Shown: piece by piece, positions 9,300 to 21,779 of the stretch | Layout of the letters: each line of letters begins with the position of its first letter | How positions within the stretch are numbered: the stretch's first letter is position 1 | From: Reticulitermes speratus | Taxonomy: Eukaryota; Arthropoda; Insecta; Blattodea; Rhinotermitidae | NCBI GenBank assembly: GCA_021186555.1 | Contig: JAJKFL010000014.1 | Location: forward strand, 23,753,033-23,817,032 | Length of the DNA stretch: 64,000 bases | Direction of reading: 5' to 3' | Program-made: the position numbers and the translations under genes | The notes under the pieces: model-generated | Told to the model about the DNA's origin: nothing | Seen by the model: only the letters and a program-made list of their open reading frames with translations | Database searches by the model: none

Positions 9300-12200
9300 T
9301 TATATCACTCAGAGACTTTTGTGCAATGAATAGTTTTAGATAATATTGATAAAGTGTGATTTGAACTTGGGTTTTCTGCTAGAGATTTGCAGACTAAAAT
9401 TGAATTTACGCAGTAATAGTATGATAATTAAGCCAATGTAAATATAACTTCACCGAAAAAGTTACAGCATTTGTGAGATCTGAAACACTCGGAAGATCTT
9501 GCAGACACAAAATGCTACAAGAAACATATTATGGGCAGTGGTTCCGTGAAGCGCGCGGTTGCTCTTGCAATGCCGTCCGCACATGTTCGGCTTCACGGCC
9601 AGCAGTGCTTCATCTCCCGATAACCGCTCCGCTGCTTCTTCGAGCTATTCAGTAACTCGTGTTTGTTTTGCTCGTGAGAAGACAATGTTGCAAGTTGTGT
9701 GATTTCTGTTAGCTTTGGTTTTGGATATTTAAGTTTACTTTATTGCAGCGTTGTGCACATTATACATGATATTTTTTAGACGTGCTTGTTTAAATTTTCC
9801 AGCTCCATTGCATGAAGAAAATTTGAAGGTAAGATTTTGTACCCTAATGTACCACATTTTAAGACGTAATTCGCTATCCTTGGCTAAATATTTTATATCC
9901 ACGCAGCCAGTAGTAGGTTACAAACACGTGCATAGGGTGACACTCGAAATACTCATGAAATGGTTAATTATCGTGTTCACAAAAGCCCGCCACTGAATCT
10001 TATTCAAAGCCAGTTGAATCCAATCAACATCGTCACATTTCTATGCGATAAATTGTCACAAATTTTGCCGAAGTAAGCCGAGGTCCCTAAATGTAACTTG
10101 TCTTAAAACTCACTAAAATATCTATGCATTTATCATCTCTCTCGCATGCGTGTTTTGTGCCCCTATCATCTCATGACAATATACGTGTAATTGATAAACA
10201 TTTCCATTTTTGTGCACTCCTGGTTGCCAGTGCCTTTATAGTAACTAGGAAGACGTTTAAGTCTTAGAAGGATTCATTTTAATTTCTCTGGAAGGTACAG
10301 TTCCCCTGCCGCTCCAGTCGTACAGACGATATAAATTGCCAAGGAAGCAGAAGATGCTGCTTGTTATCTGCATACAGTAGAAACTTCCCCCGGGCAAGTA
10401 GCAGAGGCACATTCCACCAACCCCTACCTAACATTGAGTTAGTTATCGCGGCATGAAGTAACATAACGGGGCGAACAACGTAATTTTCGTCACTTCTCGT
10501 GAAGGCATGTACATGGTCTCTATAGGTTATACACCTAATCTATTCACACAAGACTTTATAGCATCCCTTCAACGCATACACAGCAGGATTTGCTACTTGT
10601 AATAAGATGTTGAACTTCGTAACAATATTTTATAACCCAGAATGACGGCGGAGGACTTTGTGGTACTTAATAATGTGAATTTTAAAGCGTGTCGTAGAGA
10701 GTAATTTGTAAGTTGACAATTTTTTGCACATTGTAAGATAATTCCACATACCTAAGCAGCATATTTCTCCCTGCCTACATTTTTTGTCTTAGTTGTGAAG
10801 TTAAAGGAAAGAAAATACAGGCATGTATCGTGCTGAAAGTGTCCAAAGAAGGAAAAACACCGTCGGAATCCTGCCATAGGGGAGCAGGATTAGTAATTGC
10901 TCAGTGTTAGTGAAATCTAGGAAAATAATAAATTACTATTTTTCCTGAGAGCCGATTGAAACTTCTAAATACAGTGAAAGGGCCTAAAACAAGAACGGCG
11001 AAGGTTCTGTTGATTCCGGATTTACGTCGAAGTTACTTATGAAAAACACGCGGTGCCAGGCGTCCTCATTTTTCCACTAAAGCCTGTTAGCCTTATTGAC
11101 TATTTACTGCCACACGTCTTTAGACTTTTCTTCAGTTAAGTTTTCTGGATTCTGGGTTGTGACGCCGTATAGTCTGATATCTAGTTACAAAGGTTCTGAG
11201 GGAATCGCCTGTCACTCCACAAGACACCAGTGTTGATATTTGCCACAGTAAGAATTTCGAAACTCGCACAGACATTCAACAGTACAGAACCTAGCTGCAA
11301 GAAAGTTTCTTAAATTTGACTATGTAAACTTATTTCACGGTCGGAGGTAATGGATGGGATGATTCGGCCTTGCGTTTTCCTGCAGGTAACACGCGTCTTG
11401 TTATGTGGGAGCTTGCATAAAATAACAACCATATCTTACGAGAACGAATTATGGCATGGTTAAACCTTGTATTATTAATGGAATTTAAATGTTAATACAG
11501 TCTAGACAAAGCCTGTGACTATCGGGTGAAAACAGATATTTTATTCGGTGCCAGAATTAGCAGTCTCTGACGGAGACTAAGGTGTTGCACTTCACAGCAC
11601 GTGGTCATATCGCTGTGGTATAAAGAGTTTAAAACGGTACTTTTCTCGGTTAATGATGAATCTCTACATTTTAAAACACAAAATGCTGTAAAACCCCTTT
11701 GTTGCTTTACCGAAAAACGTGTAGATTAATGCCATTAAAAGAAACTTTGATTAATGCTCGTAAAAGGTCTCGGCAGTACTGTGTCTTTTATGAAGATTGT
11801 GAAGATTTTTAAATTAATTTTTTCGACACACCTTTCGGCATGGCTCTGAAACGTGTTCTGGGGTCGGTTACGCTGTTGACAACGTCACAGACCATAAATA
11901 AAATATGGCACGCACGTCTAACGCTCCAGAGAACAAAGCGGTAGTGGAAAGGGAGAGGGGGGACAGACGAGAGAAAAAACAAGTTGCATCATTTCTGGTA
12001 TAAACATCACATGTCACTTGTCGCTAGGTGACAGAACAAAACATAGTTCAGTTATGCAATTAGTTGGCTGATGAGGAAGAAAACACATACCACATTATGC
12101 TCGTGGATTGGTAAATATTCTACTTGTATATTCCACTCTTCATTACAGTGCACAAACTTTCTTTGCCACCTGTTTATGGTTTATTAAGGGCATGTTGAAA

Positions 12201-12300
12201 TGTGGCCCCTTCAATATATGGCTCTAATCCAGTTTCATTTAATCACCTTGTAGCCCTGTACGCTGTAAGGTAATTCTCAGATGCAACCTTAACATTTCCG
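9300..12300. other. Unassigned DNA
   Basis: No recognisable gene or repeat family. The patch 9530-9650 is GC-rich, contains several CpG and GCGC steps, and has a 9 bp inverted pair CCGTGAAGC / GCTTCACGG about 40 bases apart. The rest is AT-rich with only short frames. Confidence 0.5.
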
Positions 12301-12309
12301 AGGTCACTT

Positions 12310-12510
12310 GTCACTGTACGTGATTTTTGTTTGAAGTTAAAAAATTCTGCAACTTGTTCAAATAGTGAGTGTATGTGTTTTGTATGATGTTCAAAATAAA
12401 GAACAATAATTTCCTTCGACGGCATTGTGATATTGTCGATGTGGTGGAGAAGAAGTATGCTCTCAATGAGGTGGAAACTAAATTTTTAGACAATGTTTTC
12501 ATAAACTTCA
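12310..12510 (-). repeat. Dispersed repeat family F, copy 4
   Basis: On the minus strand, GGAAATTATTGTTCTTTATT, GAACATCATACAAAACACAT and a diverged end match the copies at 21570 and 1315. A conceptual peptide with KEIIVLYFEHHTKHI parallels REIIGVYFENHIQHI from the copy at 21570, suggesting a shared coding ancestor. Confidence 0.5.
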
Positions 12511-12628
12511 TCATATGGGATTCGTCATTTTGTAATATGTCAAAGAGGAGAAAGAATGCTTCTTAAATCAGGCTTTATCTGGTTAGCTTATTGCTTGTTT
12601 GATATGTAAAGATAAATCCGAATATAGG

Positions 12629-12631
<3 letters not shown>

Positions 12632-12670
<39 letters not shown>

Positions 12671-12681
12671 CACACACACAC
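12632..12681. repeat. (TA)n then (CA)n microsatellite
   Basis: About 19 TA units followed by 6 CA units. Confidence 0.95.
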
Positions 12682-12749
12682 TTATATATACACCTAGGCG
12701 TGAACAAATTTCGTGCGCGAGATCGCTGCGGAGACTAAATTTTGTACAG

Positions 12750-15700
12750 TGGCGCCTAATATGTGTGTGTAACCTCAGTACGTATTGCTTCGTCTCACCC
12801 TTCTGGTCCCTAGAATTTTTGAGGTGACTCCTAATTTTTTGGGGGGAAGCTTTTTTACGGGGAAACTAGCAGAAAAATGTTTCTTGATTTCCGCAGGATA
12901 ACGTTAAGAGCAGTGTGTGATCCTACGAAGTGGATGGAAAGGGCTCTGCAGCGCTTCCGTTTTTGTGGCTTGGTATTATTTTAGTTAAACGTTCGGTGTG
13001 CTACCGCATATTCGGGTTATTGGAGTTACCGTGAGAACCCTCTCATTGGTAAATTTCTTTATTTTGTGATTGCTAAGTATCAATGAATATATTCTCGATG
13101 GAGGGTACAATACTCGTAATTCTTCGTACGTAAATTATTTTATAAATAACAATGGGACAATAACGAACTACTCCCACAAAACGTATCGTTCGTGATAACC
13201 TGCTGTTGTCAAGAAATTGTCCGCCTTAGATAGAACAAGAAAATTCATGGGAAATGAACAGAAGCTCGGATATGGCAGCGAAGATGGGTGAGGGGGGGTG
13301 GGGTTCCTGTCCCTCCATCATTATGTCTACGTACACGTAACACAACGTTAACCGCCAGGATGAGAAATCATGTACTGAGCAAAGATTTATTTCACGGTCA
13401 AAATTAATAGGCCAGAGTAACATATTACAGCATACCGATTGTTCGCTCTGAGCCTGGCGGCTCTTTAAGATGCGTGAATGAAGTCATGACATCCTTCACT
13501 TGTTAGCATGAGACTTAACGTGGAAATAGTTTCCTCAACCGGTTGTATTTATTTTTGACACATGAGTTATGGAGATGTATACTTACACTTTAAAAGTGAC
13601 GGACTTAAACTAATGGCAGCATTCTGTTACAATATATTATGTCACGTAATTATGTAGTCACCATTACTGTTTTCAAAGTAAACATAAAGGAGGGCAAACA
13701 ACAGTCAGATTCTGCATCACTCTTTCCTAAGAATGATGTTCTGCTCATCAGAATGTGGCGATTTTCCATAACGTTAGTATTTGTTATAGTTACACGTACC
13801 AGTGAGCTGGTAACTAACTCATGAAGAAGACTGAATGGTTGAGGCTGTTGAAACTTCTTTTCTACACGTCGTAATCATTTTTGGTTCCAGCTATCCCATT
13901 TTTCCGGCTAGAAAAGAGATATATGTGATATTGCCTACTGACTTCTGTCAAATGCCAAGTCTATTATAATCCTGCTTTTTTATAGCCAGACGCTGCGATT
14001 AGGTTACCTGTACACAAACATTGACAGTGTTTTAAACCTGGACGGGAGAAATCGGAACAACAATAACGATTAAGCTTTATCCTAGAGTTCAAAATAGCGG
14101 TGTTGTCTAAAGTAGCAATCGACATGGCGTCGTAACACAGAAGAGATTAATCTTTGTCAACACCACTGTTAGTACATCAGCTCTCGCACAGGTTTTGTTA
14201 CCTGAAATAAGATTTCATTTGGAGTAAGTAAATTATCTTTCTCGCCTTATTTAGAAAATATTTTGAACAAATACATGAGTTCAAGTGTTTAGTTTCGAAA
14301 TGTCACTTATCACAAATGTTTTAGAATAATGCTGAGGAGAAAATTTGGACCTCAAAGAGAAGCAACAAAATTAAATTTATAGAATATTGCAAAACGTTAA
14401 TGTTGATATATTTATGCTCTTCAGCAAGCATTATTTGGGTGGTGAAATTTAAGAGGATCACGTGGTTAGGACATAGGAGAAATGAGGTTTGAACACAATT
14501 ACAGTCTGAAAACGTGCCTTATATCTTGAAGCCTCTTTCATCTGCTTATGTCAGTTTAGACTTTAAAATAAGTTATTCTAGCCGAATATTAAATAAACGG
14601 CATAAAAAAGTTGTGGTGTGTGAAATAACACTCTGCGTAACAATGCCATTGAAGACTCACGCACCCTGAAAATTCTGTTAATTACTGGATACCCGAAGTC
14701 TTGGTGTAATAAGTAATCCTTAAATCTCTTGTTTACTACATGCAACTCCAGTCTTGACCACCAGTGATCCATAATCATATTCATCTTCATGCTGCTCTTA
14801 TCAGAAAAAAAACGGGCAAAGCCTGGGAAGCTTGAAATAAAGCAGTGTTCTTCCGAAACATCGAAAACACTGGAAGGAAAAGTACTTTAGTCTTCAAATG
14901 ATTAATTGAATAATTCTATGATGTTTGACTTGGTATTGCTAGAGAGAGACATAACAAATCAGATACAAGTTTTATAAAATCTTTTCTTAGACGTGACTAA
15001 ATGTTCAAAGTTTCGTCTTAGTAAAGAATTTTTGGTACATGCTAAGTGACTGTACATTTCAATAGGGAGCTGTATGGTGGTGCCACCTAGCGAAACTCCA
15101 CTAAACGAGCCGCGAGAATCTTTGTATTGAACAGAAGCTGGGTCGTGATTTTCAAACTTACCTGCTCCAGATTAGAGGCCAGCTGTACGGTATGTATTGC
15201 AGTATGCAGAGAAAGGTGTCTTTTTTCTGTGTTTGCTTAAAACTTTATGGGAACTTACAATTGTAAATTGGACATTCTAAATCAATTAAGTTATAGACAG
15301 TGATATTTCATTCTGGATACCGCTCAGAATCTAAGATGGTAAACTGAACTTCTATGATCTTTCTCCTCTGGTTCAAATATGCGGAACAGTAAGAAACAGC
15401 AAGTGAATGCTGTGTAATGTTTTTACCTCACTCTGAATGTCTCGACATTCAATTCCGGGACCGTTGACACAGTTCAGCCTGCTTTTAGTCAAACTTCCAT
15501 TAGTGCTTTTATCTATTTGCTTTTTTATAGGGCAGGTAGCTGACTCGATTCCAACCATCAGCTTTCCTTACGTCGCTGCGATTTTCCTGAGGACTTCCGG
15601 AAATATGCAGTGGGCCTCAACCACTTTCTTTCACATCTTTATAAACTCATGTATGCTTTTGAGAAAGCAGCGCTAAATAATCTAGGGAAAAAGCATTAAA

Positions 15701-16460
15701 TGTTTTCACAGTACACTGGCATCTCTTGAACAAATTAATATATCGCGAATTAGTAAATGTACGAGAGGACAATATCATTTCCCATTAGCATAAGTATGTT
15801 GATTATAGCACTATATTTGCATCCTGAAATTTGCCATTGCAAGATATTTTTAAAACGTTACGTCTCAGTGTGGCCATTACTTTGGTGGATTTTCTCTTCG
15901 TAAGTGGCAGCAAACATTCCTTGGTTGGTTAGACACACTTCTGCCATTGCCTTCCTGACACCCCGACATATTCCGGTAATGACTTCATAAAACAAGCAAC
16001 TCTCAATCCTTCTTGTTCCTTCTATTAGGAAATATTCTTTTAGATGAAAAAATCACAACGGCCGATTTTTATGTCACATGTCGTTTCATTTGCTGACAAT
16101 ATCTATCCACGTCCGTATTTTATGATTTTAATATTTAACCCCTAATATTGGAGTTAAAAGTAATTGCAAATATACAGTAACTCCACATATGCCTTCATGG
16201 TGTGAGCAGGTCTGAAAAGCGTCGTTGCAAGTTCAACATTCTTGGCTTCCGGAAATAGAGCAAAGTTCACCCATTACATTTACGTTTCTTCGTTCTGTAC
16301 TTCTTCTGCGTAAACATTTCTGTAGACTTATCCCCCAACCAGAGAATAATTTGCATATTACTGTAACTGCAAATCGGAACACGACCGAAAGCCTGACCCT
16401 TGATAACTGAAGGAGGAGGATGAGGAGAATGATTAGGAAAAGAGAAGGGAAATAATTACT
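12750..16460. other. Unassigned AT-rich DNA
   Basis: No coding signature or assigned repeat. A CCGAAACATCG string at 14857 recalls the hammerhead-like cores but has no matching partner segment. Open frames are short and overlap one another. Confidence 0.5.
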
Positions 16461-16470
16461 TCCACGCCAA

Positions 16471-16577
16471 ATACATACACACATATACATACATGTACAC
16501 ATAGGTATATATATATATACATATAGATATACATGTACATATACATATACGTATACATATACATATACATATATATA
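16471..16577. repeat. Interrupted (TA/TACA)n microsatellite
   Basis: TACA and TA units with CATG interruptions. On the minus strand it produces an open frame rich in Tyr and Val, an artefact of the repeat. Confidence 0.92.
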
Positions 16578-16599
16578 AGTTAAATATGTGCACAGCCCT

Positions 16600-17930
16600 G
16601 TTTCCAACATGGACATTTTATCCACTCTTACTGAGTAACTTTCATTTGCAGTGGCGTGCTGTCGTGAAGAAACTCCCCACTCCCATAAACACTATATAAA
16701 CCTATATTAACGAAGCAGTCTTCCGCGTTTGTTTTCATTGCAACTGTTTGATTAAATTCTGACTCGTAATTTAACGAAGTACTCTCTTCTGTACGAAAGA
16801 AATAAAAGGATAATTCAGCAGCTGTAGATGTAATAAGCAAGCATTGCATTGCTCTTGAAGTCACGTGTCCACGGACGAAGGGGTAACAATCTGGTGTGCT
16901 GGTGTGATTGGGAATCTTGTCTAAGTCTGGAGTGCCGGATAATTAAGAGTGAACAAATAAAAGACTGAGGGAAGCAGACACATTGAACAGTGTGGGTATA
17001 TGTGTAGTACTGTCTTTCTCTTTCTTTTAATAAAAAAGAGAGAAGTAAAGTTGTATTCATAGTCACTGTGAATCCGTAGATGTTGGTCCGTACTTGGAAG
17101 TTGTCTTTAATGGACACTGTTCTATACAAATGTGAATGGGAGAGTATAGTGAGGTCTGGCTTTGTGTCCGAGCTTAAAGCTTTTGTAGCAGACGTTAACA
17201 GGAGGCAGTTCTGCGATAAGAGAACTTTTATTTGTGGCTTTGCTTGTGACTGAACGGGACTTCATGATTAAACAAATTCTTTCTTCGTCTTTTCACTTCT
17301 TGTAGTCTTTCGCTTTCATTTAAGTTTTGTAATTAACTCGTAACATTTCAACGAGGATGTTATGGATGCGTAAAATGGCATAGTGATGTAAGGGATGATG
17401 CTTTCCTAACTCGGATTCTAGTCCATTTGAACCTCATTAAAATAGTTTACAGTTACTTTATGCTTAGTTCTGCTATTATATGACAGTTATGAAGAACAAT
17501 ACGCATCAGTACTCCTTATATTTTAATAGACATTAGATATACTACGTTTTACATTGGAGACGAGTTTACAAAAAGAGTCAAACGAGGTTGCTCTGTAGAG
17601 AATCTACTGAGTGGAACGTTAAGATACTCTCATCATTATATCCTAAGCTGAGCATACTGCTCGAAACTTAGCTAAATCAAAAAATATCTTACGTTAAAGG
17701 GTATTTAGTCTGCCATTTTTAAACAATGCTGCAATAAATCAAATAATATATCAAGGTTGCATGCTATCGTGAGTTTATATAAAGGTAGGAAGCTTTACAT
17801 TTGTTTTCCTAAATACACTGAGGAAACCGTTGTGGGAAAGCTTATTGACACAGTATTTGCAACCTTTTGCATTAAATGAGGCTTCAGATTTCAAAATAAT
17901 TAATTAAATTACGGATGACCTTTATATGCA
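16600..17930. other. Unassigned AT-rich DNA
   Basis: Nothing recognised on either strand. Confidence 0.5.
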
Positions 17931-17936
17931 GCTGTC

Positions 17937-18240
17937 TTCGGGATGGGCGGGGTATGTGGCACGTATGGGGGAGAGGAGATAAGCGTAAAGGGTTTTGGTG
18001 AGAAAACCTGAGGGGAAGAGACCACTGTGAAGACCTAGGTGTAGATGGGAGGATCATATTAGAAGGAATCTTAAAAGTATAGGTTGGGAATACGTAGACT
18101 GGACTATCTTCCTCAGGATAGGGACAAGTGGCCGGCTGCTGTGAACACGGTAATGAACCTCCGGGTTCCGTAAAATGCGGGGAATTTCTGGACTATCTGA
18201 GGAAGTGTTAGCTTCTCAAGAATGACTTCCCTCCGTGGGG
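17937..18240 (+). mobile_element. Non-LTR retrotransposon 3'-end fragment (G1)
   Basis: Blocks in order: GATGGGCGGGGTATGTGGCA, GAGAAAACCTGAGGGGAAGA, GAAGACCTAGG, GTAGACTGGACTATCTTCC, CGGTAATGAACCTCC, GCTTCTCAAGAATGACTTCC. In translation these match, with frameshifts, the conserved C-terminal region often seen at the end of insect LINE reverse transcriptase frames (R-W-A-G-H..., LGRPRRRW..., D-W-I-D-L-A-Q-D-R). Only this end is present. The same order recurs at 29045, so it is one element lineage. The clade cannot be assigned from this end alone. Confidence 0.7.
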
Positions 18241-18591
18241 TTGGTTAGTTGGTTAATTAGTTAGTTATCCGTACCTGATATAGTCACCTCTATTTACTTC
18301 CTCAAAACCCCGACTCTTCTTTGCTCTATACGTCTAACTGCCCATTTCTTCAACAGAAACATCACTGATCTATATACCAGCTTACAACAAATGAATCATC
18401 GGTCTGTAGCTGTGTTTACTGTTGTTATGTTTTGGACCATGTTTTCTCAAACTGTGCTGCGTGTACCACTACTGGTAGGCCAAACATTGTTAATAGTACG
18501 CGGCCTTAATAAAAAATAGAAATATAAAAGGGATAAATATTTTAAAAACTAAGTAAAACGTAAGCTAATTATATTTTTTAATATGCAGCAT

Positions 18592-18856
18592 GCCGATCCT
18601 AGTGGCCGCGTGGTCTTAGGCGTCAATCTACGGCCGCTCGCTTACTGGGATTGTGGGTTCGAATCCCGTCTAGGGCATGGAGGTCTGTCTCTTGTGAGTG
18701 TTGTGTGTTGTCAGGTAGAGGTCTCTGCGACGAGCTGGTCCCTCGTCCAGAGGAGTCCTACCGAGTGTGGTGTGTCTAAAAAGTGTGATCGTGAAGCCTC
18801 GAAAAATAAGGCAGCCTAGGCCCCCAAGGGGCTGTCGAGCCACTGGACAAAAAAAA
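18592..18856 (+). mobile_element. tRNA-derived SINE, family B, copy 2
   Basis: Near full-length: A box AGTGGCCGCGTGGTCTTAGG, B box GGGTTCGAATCCC (a perfect consensus B box), body as in the copy at 7452, and a poly-A end. A duplication ATGCAGCAT (18583-18591 and 18857-18865) flanks it exactly. Confidence 0.93.
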
Positions 18857-18869
18857 ATGCAGCATTGCT

Positions 18870-20160
18870 GGCATCATTGTATATCTTATCCCTGATGTGG
18901 GCCAGTCTTTCAAATGTTGTCATAAAGCCAGTCATTTGCTGATGTAGGCCGATAGGAAACTAATCCCTGTTCTTTCTGATATCCATACAAAATGCAAAAA
19001 TTCACTCTTTAGGCAGGATGTAGATTTTTTGAATGTAGACACAGGTGTTATATAAAGTGACCACTCGGCTTGAAAGGGTTAATGTTTGTAAACTTAATCA
19101 TTGTTACTGGAAACTTAAAGCCGAAATATTGCTGATATTGCTGTGTAGATTTCGAAAGATCTAAACTTAAGCAGCAGAAACTGCTGATACGAAATTGTAT
19201 TTTCTTATGATGGCCCTACAGTGCCCTCACTAATGGACTTCTGTCACAGCAATGGTAATTTATTCCGAGCCATACTCATGCCCGCAAGGACTCTGCCACA
19301 CTTCCTTCTATGGCGAATGCTTTTGGATGCTGCTGTTACTGCAAACTAAACTGATTGCGTATTCGAAGTGGCATCTCCTATAGTTGACTATAGGGCTGCC
19401 TGCTTTACTTTCCCAGAAGCATGCGACTTGCCCAGAATACTCTCTCCACTTGACTTAATGGTGCCTTCCACCCTCTTCTTCAACTTCTCTTACTCCCTCC
19501 CACTCTCGTAACCTATCCACATATTCTGTCTCTTTCTCACACTTCCCCGAATTCTACACTCCAGGTTTAAGTAATGAAATATTTTCCAAGCCTTAACAAT
19601 ATTACGAAACCCCCTGAGAGTGTGCATATTGTGTTTGCAGTGCTAACGAAATTCGTTTGTCCAGATTTTCAACTGATGTATCAATTCACACGCTCGCTCT
19701 TAAGGGGTTCGGGGGGATGTTGACGCAGAGGGACTTGTCACGTGGAGTTGCGGATGCAGTTAGACAGGCTATGTCGTTGTTTCTGTAGGCAACACTTGTT
19801 GCAATCCCACGACATACTCCTCAACAAATTGACCTAGCGCACTTGTTTGCTCTACTGTGGAGGTGTCTGCTGCACCCCAGCAAATAACCATTCTCTGTTT
19901 ACGCACAAAAGTATATGCCCTAGTGTGAATAGAACAACTGGTACTTAAGGTACTATCTACCCATACGTTACTTTATAGGAAAATATTTGGACATGTAATG
20001 GATGAAGTAAGCAAGCAATTTAGGGTATTACGTAATGAGAAACTTCGTGATTTACAGATTTTTATAAATCACGTGCTGTTCTTACGAGAGTAAAACGTGG
20101 GTGGCAGCAAAGTATTGGGCATGTGGCTTGCTTGTGAAACACAATAAATACTCGTACATT
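18870..20160. other. Unassigned DNA
   Basis: No gene or known repeat recognised; it is somewhat pyrimidine-rich at 19440-19560. Confidence 0.5.
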
Positions 20161-20164
20161 ATTG

Positions 20165-20265
20165 TTATGGTGTGATCTGACGGAGAACATCCTCTTGAAA
20201 GACCGAGAAGATAATTGGAGATTGATAGCAAGATGGATCTTAGGAAGCGACTGGACCACTATGAA
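20165..20265 (+). mobile_element. Possible non-LTR 3'-end fragment (G2)
   Basis: CTCTTGAAAGACCGAGAAGA, TAATTGGAGATTGATAG and CAAGATGGATCTTAGGAAG correspond to the LGRPRRRW...KMDL segment of the other fragments. Short and diverged. Confidence 0.4.
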
Positions 20266-20279
20266 GCTAGTCGCCCGAA

Positions 20280-21560
20280 GAGTGTTTTGAGAGCCAACTC
20301 CTGAAACGTCGTTTATACAAAGTATTCCTAAAACAGTGAACAATGTCAGAAGTAACTTCACAGTAAATGGTCATTCATCGCAAAAATTAGCAGTAACAAG
20401 GATAGTAAAGTTTTATCCTAAATAAATATCTGTTTAAGAATCAGGGTTGGCACAAAAATTTTATTAATCAAGATCTTTGTAATCTAAGTACGTGTTTTAC
20501 CGCTTAGTAAGCCATCTTCAAGCTAATATGAATGTATTAAGCCTGAATATGGCACGCAAAATCTATAAATTAATAAACAAATAAACTAATGAATACTGTT
20601 GTGCCAACTGCAATCTTTAAATATTTATTTCTTGAGAATTACTGTTGCAGTTTGAGCTGTGCTAATGAGAAAAGGGATTAGCTCCAGTGGCCTGTTATGA
20701 TTCCATTTATATATTGTACGAGTATAATTGATCCGTCCATCATTTAAACGGACTTCTTCCCCCTCCCAATTACCTTGTTGTGTATGGCTTGTAATACAGC
20801 AAATGTCTGAGCATACGATCCGCAGATTTTCTCGGTGGGTTTTGAAAGTAATTGTGTATTCCTTCTTTTGTGTTTTAAATGAAATAAAGCGTCTCTCTGA
20901 TCTCATTATTTCTCCTTATAAACTCTAAAATACTGTGTCACTGCTCTGAACCATACCTTCTTTGCTACTGTAATTTGCAGGTCAGAGGTAGTGTCTCAGC
21001 AGATAACAGAAAACTCCGTAATTCAGAATCGACTACATGTGACTATGGTTTGTTGGTACTGCGGCCAAGTGACACGTAGGGCCATGAACAAGTGCTGTTG
21101 AAATGACAATTTTTACACTCAAAATTCAACACCTGATTAAACGTAGAATTCCTTGTTGTCAAGTTATATATTTTGTTTGTAAAAATATGTGTCAATCATT
21201 TTGTAATACAGTTTATCTGGCCTTTCCTTTCTGTTGGCTGCCTCTTATGCCGTATCTTTTTTGGTCTGAAACAGTTACGATCCCAGATTTTCTAGTGATT
21301 TCATTCAGTCTGTCTAGACACCTTATTCAGAAGTGCCTTTGTGAAACAACTAAACTGCTGTCCCTCACAATTTATTTCATGTCTCAAACAAAACAAACCG
21401 AAATGAATTTTATGAAATGAATATTTGCTTAGGAGCTAAATCTTAGGAGAGAAATTAATATTCATTGCCCTATATTAAATAATGAGGAAACAGGGGTCTG
21501 AACAAATTGTTATTATCACACTTTCATGAGTGTTTGTGTTAGTAACTATATGTGTCACGT
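20280..21560. other. Unassigned AT-rich DNA
   Basis: Nothing recognised; a 105-codon frame at 21103-21420 has no domain I can name. Confidence 0.5.
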
Positions 21561-21569
21561 GCTGCAGCA

Positions 21570-21770
21570 TTAAGAAACTGCATTTTGCCCACACACTGTA
21601 GGCATATTTATGTGTTGTATATGATTCTCAAAATAAACACCGATTATTTCCCTCAAGGACATCAACCTCTTTGTCTCTCTCATTGAAACGAACTGTGTTG
21701 TCTGTGAGGTACGAAATAATTCTTTCTGTTGCATATAATTTAGTGAGCTCCAAAGGGGCTCGATGTCACA
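21570..21770 (-). repeat. Dispersed repeat family F, copy 5
   Basis: On the minus strand: CCTCACAGACAACACAG, TGATGTCCTTGAGGGAAATA, TCGGTGTTTATTTTGAGAA, ACACATAAATATGCC, GTGTGGGCAAAATGCAG. This is the clearest copy of the central part and reads REIIGVYFENHIQHI in one frame. Confidence 0.7.
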
Positions 21771-21779
21771 AAGGACAGA

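Noticed and set aside
14840..14880. CCGAAACATCG as another hammerhead-like core
   Set aside because: No CUGANGA-like segment or stem II at the right distance and no inverted partner.
16233..16625. 130-codon minus-strand frame rich in Tyr and Val
   Set aside because: Generated by the TA/TACA microsatellite at 16471-16577.
18592..18665. Intact tRNA-Leu or tRNA-Ser gene
   Set aside because: The A and B boxes are good, but the acceptor stem does not close and the sequence continues into a multi-copy SINE body.
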